From NCBI GenBank assembly GCA_022478985.1, contig JAKSZP010002713.1:124001-188000 (forward strand): a DNA stretch of 64,000 nucleotides, read 5' to 3'. This DNA is from Massospora cicadina (lineage: Eukaryota > Entomophthoromycota > Entomophthoromycetes > Entomophthorales > Entomophthoraceae). Below, in pieces: positions 55,281-64,000 of the stretch. A program made the translations under genes and the position numbers. Numbering within the stretch: position 1 is the first letter of the stretch; each line of letters begins with the position of its first letter. The notes below the pieces were generated by a model. That model saw nothing but the letters and a program-made list of their open reading frames with translations. It did no database searches and had not been told where the DNA came from.

Positions 55281-55617
55281 AAGACAACACAAGAAATCAT
55301 AAATCTAGGAAAGAGGCTGCCGCAAAAGTGCAGCTGACATGAAAAGGACTTTTATTAATTAATATGAATCTAGTACTCTCCCAGTGATGTACAGCTCAAG
55401 TACAACATATTTAATGTTTTTAGTTTTTTGTACACCCTGAATTTACTATATTGTGCACTTATTAGGATTACATAATGAGGAGTTACATCATCCCACTATA
55501 CCCAATTAGCGTTAAGATTATCCCATGAGCAAGTATAAAAATTTAGCGTCGCAAAGTATTGGTACATATGCAGATAAATTAAACCAACTCGCCCTTATAT
55601 CATTTAAATCATAACAA

Positions 55618-56633
55618 AATGGCGACCATTAATTCTAAAGTTGGTAAACAATGGAAAGATATGGAGCCTCTCAGAGAGGACCATGCAGAGTCTAATTAAA
55701 AGACCATGTTACTAATTGAAACTTTTTTAAGAGCTACAGTTCAAGATGCTGCAGTCCATGGTAAGATGGTTGCTCAAGTTTCTTCTAGTCAGCATAATGA
55801 GGAAGAACAAATTTAGCACCTCAATAGCAATTAAAGCTTGATCAAAAGCGGATTGAACTTGAAGCCTATCAAACTTCAGATTCTCAATGGTGTCACAATG
55901 CCACATCACCAATTAGCTTATGGTAGATATCTGGTATTCAGACAACCCAAGTGTTTACTCAAATAATCTTTGCCTGACTTAATAAATTGGAGAGCAAGAT
56001 AATGAGCAACCAGCTAGCTGAGAAGGCTCTAACCATATTCATTGTCATCTCAATGAGGTTGATCAATTCTAGAACTCCCTCAGAGCGTAAATAAAAATGC
56101 TACTATGACAGATCACATTAAGGTGCAGAATGCCATGAGTAAAGGAGGACTTAAACCGGCGTATTGGAGTGTTAAAAGATAGGAACAAACTCCTACAAAC
56201 GTTTTCTCTACCCTTTAATCAACTATTAAATGCTCTTGACAATAGTGTTTATAACTTAGAGAATTATAATGTTGTTTTAAAAATGCACTATCTTGCTATA
56301 TTTCAACACCAGATTTATTATTTAAAGAATGGAAAAGCATCTTGACCCATAACAGAACTAAAATATCACCTTCTTGACAAACTAATTATAGCTGTTTAAG
56401 TAAAATAAAATCTCTTGTTAAGACACTCTCAGTCTTTAAATCTTCTCAGATCTAGAAGTTTCCTACCTTTAAGCCCACTTTCAAGTAAAAGTCTACACCT
56501 GGAGAAGGATTAATTGCATCCTTCCTATACTCTTATGAGGCCAAAATGGAAGGCGCAACTGTTCTGTAAAAATTAAAAATATTTTATTATTGCTTAAGCC
56601 ACATAGCACAGGAGGTTATAGTCCCTAACATGG
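55618..56633 (+). pseudogene. Element G gag, first part
   Basis: From an ATG at 55618 the + strand reads MATINSKVGKQWKDMEPLRE, then after a stop TMLLIETFLRATVQDAAVHG and HNEEEQI. Near the right end it reads LIASFLYSYEAKMEGATVL, then CLSHIAQEVIVPNM. The last part aligns with the gag of element H (CLSQIAQEIMVPQM), so G is a gypsy relative of H. The reading is cut at 56633 by H and continues at 63151. It contains many stops. Confidence 0.65.
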
Positions 56634-57402
56634 TGTCAGCCATTTGACCTCCCAGTAACAAGATAAGAATGTTGTGGGTCAAATTCATCTGAAAAGAGGA
56701 AATGTCAGGCATTTACAAGTTCACAACATTGATATGATCAATGTAAATAAAAACAACGAAAATGTTAGCCAAAAAATCCTGGCTGATTCTTGGTGGAACC
56801 CCACAGATCATAGTAACACTAGTTCAAATACCTCGCGGGCAAATAACCCTAATTTAAGCATTTGGATTACTCCAACTTCATGGCGGACTCTGGGGAGTTC
56901 ATCATATGGATCTCCCCCAGCCACTACCAGTCCCATTCAAGCACCTATGCGGGGACCACCCCCTTTTATAGGCTTGGTGGGGGCCCCAAGGTGCAATATT
57001 TTTCGCTCATGGGGATTGGCTAAAAGTTATTAAGTCATTATCCCATGGGTACGTCCTGCCCCAAAATAATTACCCATTCATTGTTCAGCCTAAGGGAAGT
57101 GAGTTTTCCAAGCTTCAATAGGCTAAATTCCCATATTTCCTATTTTAGACTAGTCTAAGCTATTTTAAACTTATTAATGAATTTCCCCCAACCCTCATGA
57201 TAGTTAAATACTGTTTGGTCCAAGATTGAGAGGGTTTGTTTTTATCTTATCCCCGGTGGCCCCTAATAAATCTTTAAAGAAACCCATACTTTTCTAGTTT
57301 TTAGAGTTTAATATCTTTCTTATTTTCAGTGGTTTAAAACCTCATTTATTGGATATCAGGTCAATTATCACCAGCGAGCTTCTCCAACGCAAAAATCCAA
57401 CA
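56634..57402 (+). repeat. Element H 5' LTR
   Basis: Begins TGTCAGCCATTTGACC and ends AAATCCAACA. The 119-codon ORF 56674-57033 lies wholly within the LTR and is not counted as a gene. Confidence 0.93.
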
Positions 57403-57404
57403 AG

Positions 57405-57422
57405 TAGTTCTCACTACAGGGG
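57405..57422 (+). promoter_or_regulatory. Element H primer-binding site
   Basis: TAGTTCTCACTACAGGGG, two bases after the LTR. Same site as in E and F with two substitutions. Confidence 0.8.
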
Positions 57423-57452
57423 GGCTTGTATACCACCAAAACCTGGCTAACA

Positions 57453-58890
57453 ATGACAAGTACTCCAGAATCAAGGCTAGCTTCTTTAGAGAATCAACTA
57501 GCCAGTCCTTTGGCTCGCCTCAAAAGGCTTGACCAGAACACTCCCTAAGGCCCTTATGGGCCCTCCCTATTATTATTAAACCTCCATTCAGGGACAAATT
57601 CACACCCTGTGAGGGAAGTATCGCCTCCTTTCTTTATGTTTTTAAATCTGCAATGGAAGGAACGACTGACCTTTAAAAAACCAAGTTTATTTACCTGTTT
57701 GAGTCAGATTGCTCAAGAAATCATGGTTCCTCAAATGACCACAATTATCACCTGGGCGGAGATTAAACAAGCGCTGATGGACGAATTTGGTTTAAAGCAT
57801 AATTTTCAACGGCAAAAGCAGGCCTTTATGTGCCTTAGCCTGTAAGAGGGAGAATTGATCCCCTCATTTGTTAATTCTATAGCAAAGCTCAACCTCTGTT
57901 GCTCGCCGAACTTTTTCCTCTATATGATGCTTTTGCTGCTATAGTGACTAGCTTGGCGTCGTATCCCTCTTTAGCAATGCATAACTCCACAGTTAAGCAT
58001 ACTTTCCAAACAGTATAGAATATCAAAGAGGAAGTACTAGTAGTGGCTGACTTTTATGAACTTGAACTTCAGCAAAGAGCTTCAAAGAAAATCAACTCTG
58101 ACCCCTCTAGCCTCTTCTATGGCTGTATCCCTCTGGAACCCAGTTATGCAGAGTTGCAGCGACAAAATAATCCTTACCATGTGAGGATAGCCAGAAAATA
58201 TTGACAGTTAAGGGCAGCGTTCACATCTAGCTTCAGGTTCAAAAGCTCAGACGGTGAAGTCAGTTATGGCTTTGCCTGGTCCCCCACTTGCCAAGCGGTC
58301 TACTAAGGTGAATAACGTATCACATTCATCTAGGGCGCTTCCTCAATCCCCTCTAACCTCATTCAGGATGCCCCTATTTCAAACCCTGCAGCTATGGGGC
58401 AGCCCAAGCTGGTCACTTCTAAAAGAAAAAGTCAAAGTCATTACACTTCCAACGCCTTCCTTAAAATTTGGTACTGCTAGGATGCTCCCTTCAAAAGTCA
58501 AAAGGGTGGATGAGAGTGATAAAGCCTTCCCCTGTGAGGAGATTAAGCCAGTTTTTCAGCACCTTCCTTAGTAACTCGTTGAGGTGCATTGACAATACCT
58601 CTGATGACGAGTCTGAAGGGGGTGGTGAAGATGCAGGCTATTATGTTTTGAGAGCTCCTATGGAAGTTCAGGTTCCGGATAGGTTGAGGCCTGAAAGAAT
58701 TAAGATAGCCATGATACCCCGACGAACCTATCTTCAAAAGTTGTTGAGGTTTTCAGAGGTGATAGATACTACTAGTGACGCTGACCAGCTTATTGGGACA
58801 ATGATCCGATCCACCAAGAAGGTTCAACCCTCCAATATCAAAGCAAATACTCTGCGATGGCTTAACGCCTTGCCTCCACTCTCCAGTTGA
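57453..58890 (+). pseudogene. Element H gag
   Basis: Starts near 57453 with STPESRLASLENQLASPLA, a coiled N-terminus. After a stop the frame 57609-57845 reads FLNLQWKERLTFKKPSLF, SQIAQEIMVPQM, ITWAEIKQALMDEFG. This is the gypsy gag core ('W..lK..L...F'). Frames 58254-58571 and 58468-58890 carry a Ser/Pro/Lys-rich region and an acidic stretch DDESEGGGEDAG. RIKIAMIPRRTYLQKLLRF and LRWLNALPPLSS follow. No CCHC knuckle was recognised. At least three frame breaks. Confidence 0.72.
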
Positions 58891-58930
58891 AGGAGGTTCT
58901 CGCTCTCCCCCCTACTTTTGGTAATACAGT

Positions 58931-59060
58931 AACTAAGGTAGAGGTTGGTATTAATAAGGTGCGCGTTCTAGCCATCATTGATACGGGTGCTCCAGTGAAC
59001 GTGGTCTCATCAAATCTCACAATTAAATTAGGTTGGCGCCCAACCTGAACTATTCACAAG
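58931..59060 (+). pseudogene. Element H aspartic protease
   Basis: VEVGINKVRVLAIIDTGAPVN, with DTGA at 58980-58991, then VVSSNLTIKLG. This is the active-site segment of a retrotransposon aspartic protease. The flap is in the following frame, 59033-59287 (PICIGKLLLNDPAV and DLLIGTQIIIEYDG, matching 'DLLLGxDxLxxx'). It would mature the Gag-Pol precursor. Confidence 0.85.
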
Positions 59061-60420
59061 AGTTTGGAACTGATGAGCCAAACAATACGCAAGCTATTAG
59101 AGCATACTCTTCTTTGCCCATATGTATTGGGAAACTCCTACTGAATGACCCCGCTGTGGCATTAACCAATAACGCATATGACCTACTCATTGGCACTCAA
59201 ATCATAATTGAGTATGACGGAATCATAAATATGAAACAGGGATTTCTCCCTTATAAATTACGTGGTTCCACTAGCCTTTACAAATGATAATCCTAAGAAG
59301 AAGGAATATACATGCGTAGTTGAGTATCCTTCTTCTGCCCTCACCCTTACTTATACCACATCGGGCAGAAACACAAAAAGGCTGTCTGACTCTGTGGATG
59401 GTTATGAGGTTATTCCATTATATGCTTCAGAGGAGGTAGTAGTCAAAGCGGGTGAACAAAAGGTGATAGACAGCAAAATTACTATGCTAATCCCCTGTAA
59501 CTGCCTTCTGCACTTAGTAATCATTGACGGAATAAGCCCTTTGGAACCTTGTGTGTTGCCTGGTATCATAGACCCTGCCAACCAGCGACATATCAATCTT
59601 CTGCTGGGGAATCTCACAACAAGAAAATGGTTGAAAAAAGCATCAGGATAATGGAAAAGCCTAGTTGAGTACCATTGAGGACATCTAACAAGTCCATTAT
59701 ATTGGGTCTATGCTAGATATGGGACTACCCGCTGGCCAAATGATATGCGCTTTGCCCAACGTTCAGATTTATGATGATCTAACTCCCGCTGAACTTAATA
59801 AAGTCCATTCCTTACTGGAGTCATATTGTGATATTTTCTCCAGATCTGATAGTGACTATGGGCATATGAAAGACTGGTGTCACACCATTGATGTTGGTGA
59901 TGCCAAGCTTATTCAAACCAAGCCTTATAGAAATCAAAAATTGAGGAGTTTAAGATGAGAACGGAGCTTAGACAGTTACTGGGCGCGGGGCTACGGGTGC
60001 CTTCTCAAAGTCCCTGGTCATCTCCACTATTGCTCATAAAAAAGAAGAATGGTGGACATCAAGTAGTATGGACTACCGCAAGCTGAACAACCTTACCAAG
60101 AAGGAAAGCTATCCAATAACACAAATTGATGATTCTCTGGCCCAACTCTTTGGGTATAAGTTCTTTTCCACTATGGACTTGGCTAGCGGATACTGGCAAA
60201 TGGACCCTTTTCCGCAAGACCAGGAAAAGTGTGCACTTATCTGCAGCGAGGGTCTCTCACAACCTACTCAACTACCATTAGGGTTGTGTAATGCAAATGC
60301 ATTTTTCCCGCAAACCATGGACCACACCTTGCAGGATCTGAAGCTTAGTTTCATAATTGTATATCTTGAAGATATCATAATCTTCTCCTAAACCTTTGAT
60401 GAGCACCTTTTTCATTTAAG
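59061..60420 (+). pseudogene. Element H reverse transcriptase
   Basis: The pre-RT leader (59262-59651) is open but short of motifs. Then LTPAELNKVHSLLESYCDIFS and HTIDVGDAKLIQTKPYRN (59780-59935) lead in. SPWSSPLLLIKKKNGG sits in a shifted frame (about 60010-60055). The main frame 60068-60391 reads MDYRKLNNLTKKESYP, FFSTMDLASGYWQM, EKCALICSEGL, LPLGLCNANAFFPQTMD and SFIIVYLEDIIIFS. The catalytic box is YLED, so the first Asp of the pair is Glu. Thumb residues NQVFLGMIRYYHQF follow in another frame. Confidence 0.93.
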
Positions 60421-61240
60421 GAAGTTTTCCAGCATTTGTGGGCCTCAACTTTAAGCTGAAACCCTCCAAATGTACATTTTTCCAAAAGAATTTGGACTTC
60501 CTGGCCACGCCATCTCCTCAGATGGATCCAGCCTCTCAAAGATAATGTTGAGGCGATATCCAAGATGCCTGCTCTCAAAACCCTCCGTGATAATCAGGTG
60601 TTTTTGGGCATGATCAGGTACTACCATCAATTCATCTCCAAATTCTCTCAGCTCAGTGAGCTCCTCGTATGACTTTTACCTAAAAACACCCTTTTCCATT
60701 GGGCTGTGGAACAACATGCTGCTTTTAAAAACGCTAAAGATATAGTGCTGCAGAACAGCAAATTTTGCGCCACCAGATTATAGTAAACCATTTATGCTAT
60801 TTAATGATGCTTCCAATTACGCGGTTGGAGCTATCTTGGCTCAACTGGTTGAGCATGAGGTTGATCACCCCGTTTCATATTTCAGCATGATGCTCTCTAA
60901 GGCAGAATGGAACTATAGCGTCACTGAGAAGGAATGCCTGGCCGTCTTTCTTGCTGTTAAATATTACCGCCCTTTCTTATAAAGAACCTCATTTAAAGTG
61001 GTTACTGATCACAACTATTTAAGTGGATAAAAATATGAAGGATCCTACTGGGCGGTTGGCACACTGGCTTTAAAGCTCCAGTACTATGATATGACCATTG
61101 TACACCAAGCTGGGACATGCCTCATGAATTTTGATGGGTTGACTCAGCTTCCCATCCTTCACTCATATAATAGTGAAGCAGAGCGACTATATGATCTTCT
61201 AATGACCCCTGATGCTTGAGAGGATGAAGACGAAACAGTC
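60420..61240 (+). pseudogene. Element H RNase H
   Basis: Frame 60794-60982 reads MLFNDASNYAVGAILAQLV (DAS), HPVSYFS, AEWNYSVTEKECLAVFLAVKYYRPFL (catalytic Glu in KECLA). Then FKVVTDHNYLSG in the next piece (about 60996-61030) and WALKLQYYDMTIVHQAGT-NFDGLTQLP near 61060-61150 match 'LQxYDFxIxHxPGxxxxxADALSRLP'. Two frameshifts and TGA stops break it. Confidence 0.9.
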
Positions 61241-61249
61241 CAGAAGATG

Positions 61250-62160
61250 CTAGCTCAACATTTTCATAACACGAAAGTGGATAATGGGCATCTATATAAG
61301 AAAGTAGGGATGAACTGGTTACCCTATCTCTGACTTTTAGAGCGAGTACCTGTCATTATGTAATCTCATGCCCTCCTAGGGGATAGTGGAGTGCAGAAAA
61401 CCTATGAATGGGTAAAAGAACGCTGCTACTAGGAGAAATCATAAAGACCATCATTGAAGTCTTGGATGCTTGTCTGACATGCAAAAAGCAATCCAGCTTC
61501 GAAACCAAGTATCAATATCAACCTACCACTTCTCAACAGCCTTTCCACACAATATTTATTGATGTGGTTGGCCCTCTACCCCAAACTACGGGTGGAAATC
61601 GATATATATTGGTTGGGATTAATCACTTTACCAAATGGGTCAAGGCAGTGGCTCTCCCAGCTCAGACGGCAAAAGTCACGGCCACTTTCCTCCACCAGTA
61701 TATCTTTACCTGACATAACTGCCCCAAGTTTTGCTATGTGATAATGGTAAAACTTTACCTCCCAAGTGGTGAAGATTCTCAAAACTTCCATGGGTAAACA
61801 GTTATTTACTGCCCCCTGCAACCCTTTGACCAATGGTACCGTTGAAAGAGCCAATGGGACTCTGGTTTCTATATTGCAGGAAAAAGGCCACTTCAGACCC
61901 CATTACTGCGATCATTACTTACCCAGTGCCCTCATGGCCTACCATATCAGTTACCACCGGATCTTTAAGATGTCTACTTCTCATGTGTTGTATGGACGGG
62001 AACCTGGGGTGCCAACATTATTGACCAAAGACATTTTTACTGATAGGACTGACCCTGAGCAAGCCATGAGGAAGTTGGCTCAGAACATCATTCAATTACA
62101 ATCCGAGGCTATGACTAATTTAGCCAAAACTGTCACATAAGAGAACAATCTGCTAATGAA
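61250..62160 (+). pseudogene. Element H integrase
   Basis: The zinc finger ends with VLDACLTCKKQSS (C-x2-C, about 61455-61495). The core has FHTIFIDVVGPLPQTTGGNRYI (first Asp) and VGINHFTKWVKAVAL, where Asn stands for the usual Asp. After a TGA at 61711-61713, where Arg is expected, it continues with HNCPKFLLCDNGKTF (second Asp). Frame 61766-62140 gives NPLTNGTVERANGTLVSIL (catalytic Glu) and HVLYGREPGVPTL. So DDE residues survive but the frame does not. Confidence 0.93.
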
Positions 62161-62379
62161 CTATGGGCCCTTCTTTCTTCATTCCAAGTATCTGACTTGG
62201 ATCTTTACTAACAAAATTGTTTACCCTAGAAGGGAGAGACTCAGGTGTATTTGTGTAGGCCCTTTTTTAGTCACTTACAAGTGAGGAGAGGATTACTCCA
62301 TAAATCCCTTGCTACTAGAGTTACTATCAACCAAGTTCATGGCTGATTCCTATGGCCCTATACTCCTTCCAACATTCTT

Positions 62380-62390
62380 GAAGGGGGTGA
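62380..62390 (+). promoter_or_regulatory. Element H polypurine tract
   Basis: GAAGGGGGTGA directly before the 3' LTR (TTTCAGACAATTGCCC). Confidence 0.8.
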
Positions 62391-63150
62391 TTTCAGACAA
62401 TTGCCCTCCTGGCTACAAAATAAGAATATTGTGGTCAAAATCAGCTGAAAAGGGGAAATGTAAGACATTCAAAAGTCCACGACATTGATACAGTGATCTA
62501 AATAAAAATAAAAAAATATTGGCCAATAAACCCTAGCCAATTCTCAGTGGAACCCCACAAATCATTTTAACACTAGTTCAACTACTTCATGGGCAAATAA
62601 CCCTAATTTATGCAGAAGGATTACTCCAACTTCATGGCGGACTCTGGGGCGTTCATCAGATGGATCTCCCCCAGCCACTACCAGTCCCATTCAAGCACCT
62701 ATGCGGAGACCACCCCCCTTTATAGGTGTTGGGGGCCTCCAAGGTGCAATACCTTTCGTTCATGGGGATTGGCTAAAATATATTAAGTCATTATCCCATG
62801 TGTACGTCCTGCCCAAAAATAATTCCCATTCATCATTTAGCCTAAGTGAAGTGAGTTTATGAGCTTTGATAGGGTAAATTCCCATATTTCCTATTTTTAA
62901 CTAGTCTAAGCTATTCCAAACTTATTATTGAATTTCCCTCAACCCTCAGGATAGTTAAATACTGTTTGGTCCAAGATTAAGAGGGTTCGTTTTTATCTTA
63001 TCTATGGTGGCGCCTATTAAACTTTATTAACCATATTTTTTAGTTTTTAGAGTCTAATATCTTTATTATTTTCAAGTGGTTTAAATCCCCAGTTGATGGA
63101 TCTCAGGTCAATTAGCACAGTGAGTTATTCTCACACCAAAAAATCCAACA
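62391..63150 (+). repeat. Element H 3' LTR
   Basis: Matches 56634-57402 throughout. The terminal TG is changed to TT. It ends AAATCCAACA, followed by GATGG. Confidence 0.92.
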
Positions 63151-64000
63151 GATGGATAACATTTATATTTGGGACAAAGTGAAAGAAGCACAATAATGAA
63201 TTCAGTTCTAAGCAAAGTTTAAGTATGAAAAACAGGCTATCATTAGCATTGCGTGATGTTAAACTGAAATACTAGTCAAATTTGTGGATCACTTTTATTT
63301 TAGACTCAAACTCTATTGACCTTGAAAAATCTCAAACTGGATGATGCCGTAGTAGCCATTATTGGTTCACATAGTAATCCCAGCTTAGACATAATTGTTA
63401 CTCAAGACTGATGAAGCTTTAATCCGTTCTCAAAATCAAGGAATCCCTATTTGATGTGGTTTATATTTACAAGGCATAAAACATCCAAAATTCCCCACAA
63501 AACCCAGAGCTTATACCTTTGAAGAAACAAATTAAAGGAGTTAGAGAGGCATAGGTGTAAATTTTTTAAAAGAAGTAGATTACAATGAAGATGAGTTCTT
63601 CAATAAGAGCCCTGCCATTGCCAAGAAGGAAAAATGTCATTCTGCTTAGGGTGAGGCAGCTCTAAAGTTGACCTATCTACCATATCTGAAACTGAGAAGA
63701 TTCCAATGATCACCTCAATTTCATTAATAACTATTTCAGTAACGTCTTTTAAGGAAATTATGAACTTAAAGGTGATTATATCTTAGGTGCACCTGCTGGG
63801 ATTGATAAACTAAAATGCTTGAACACTGAAAATACTTACAGTGATCAAGAATCAGAAGTACTCAACTCAGTCAAATTATTACTGATAGTAATTGATATGA
63901 CCGGTTATGATGACCAGTTTTTGCCCAATTGGGTTGATCCATATCAAAAAATATAGTTTGGTAAAAATTATTAAGAAGTATTTCAACACCTTAAGGGAGC
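63151..64000 (+). pseudogene. Element G gag, continuation to window end
   Basis: After H, G's gag reading resumes: ITFIWDKVKEA matches ITWAEIKQAL in H's gag. Then come EFSSKQSLSMKNRLSLAL, LKNLKLDDAVVAIIGSHSNP, FLKEVDYNEDEFFNK and AIAKKEK. Stops and shifts are frequent. Pol of G would lie beyond the window. Confidence 0.55.

Larger units (their letters stand above)
56634..63150 (+). mobile_element. Element H: Ty3/gypsy nested in element G
   Basis: A 6.5-kb + strand element with LTRs 56634-57402 (769 bp) and 62391-63150 (760 bp). PBS, PPT, gag, protease, RT, RNase H and integrase are all recognisable. Flanks are CATGG (56629-56633) and GATGG (63151-63155), a 5-bp TSD with one change. It is inserted in the gag of a related older element (G). 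LTRs look somewhat less alike than those of F. All frames are broken, so it is inactive. Confidence 0.93.

Noticed and set aside
1..64000. CRISPR arrays, tRNA or rRNA genes, bacterial-type defence operons
   Set aside because: No regularly spaced short repeats with unique spacers, no cloverleaf with conserved T-arm and no rRNA segment were seen. The only tandem array is the 75-bp minisatellite without spacers.

Overview
The window looks like transposon-only DNA from a fungal genome, most likely a basidiomycete, possibly a rust-type genome bloated by repeats. The reasons are the AT-rich background and the element types: Ty3/gypsy LTR elements, one with a chromodomain, and Tad1-like LINEs with a CCHC ORF1, APE endonuclease and reverse transcriptase. 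I found no host gene, tRNA, rRNA, CRISPR array or bacterial gene. Every protein domain I recognise belongs to a retroelement, and every pol is broken by stops and frameshifts. The species is an inference.

Layout: (1) 1-4.9 kb is featureless apart from two unassigned minus ORFs. (2) 4.95-8.4 kb holds element A, a + strand gypsy pol remnant. (3) 9.3-13.0 kb holds element E, a short non-autonomous LTR element on the minus strand. (4) 13-35.7 kb is a nested stack. An old minus-strand gypsy (C) is split inside its RT by LINE-alpha (15972-33001). LINE-alpha is itself split by chromovirus B (16480-22417, TSD GAAAC) and by LINE-beta (about 26618-31837). (5) 35.7-42.0 kb is element D, a minus-strand gypsy with two LTRs. 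(6) 42.4-43.8 kb is a solo LTR related to B's, with a short inverted fragment beside it. (7) 45.4-45.7 kb is a 75-bp minisatellite. (8) 46.85-55.28 kb is element F, the least diverged gypsy here, with near-identical LTRs and TSD AAGAC. (9) 55.6 kb to the end is an old gypsy gag (G) interrupted by gypsy H (56634-63150).

The most interesting signal is a set of five ultra-short insertions of 15, 25, 47, 47 and 55 bp. They share one 3' end (read as ...CCATCTAGTACTAAAA), have ragged 5' ends and are flanked by 13-16 bp target-site duplications. The same 3' end closes LINE-alpha, so they read as extreme 5'-truncated products of LINE target-primed reverse transcription. One lies in D's 3' LTR, and D's 5' LTR keeps the empty site.

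Three different LTR elements (E, F, H) share a primer-binding site for the same tRNA 3' end. Several in-frame stops are TGA where family members have Arg, which fits CpG decay of CGA codons. Percent identities are by eye over short stretches. No alignment program or database search was run.
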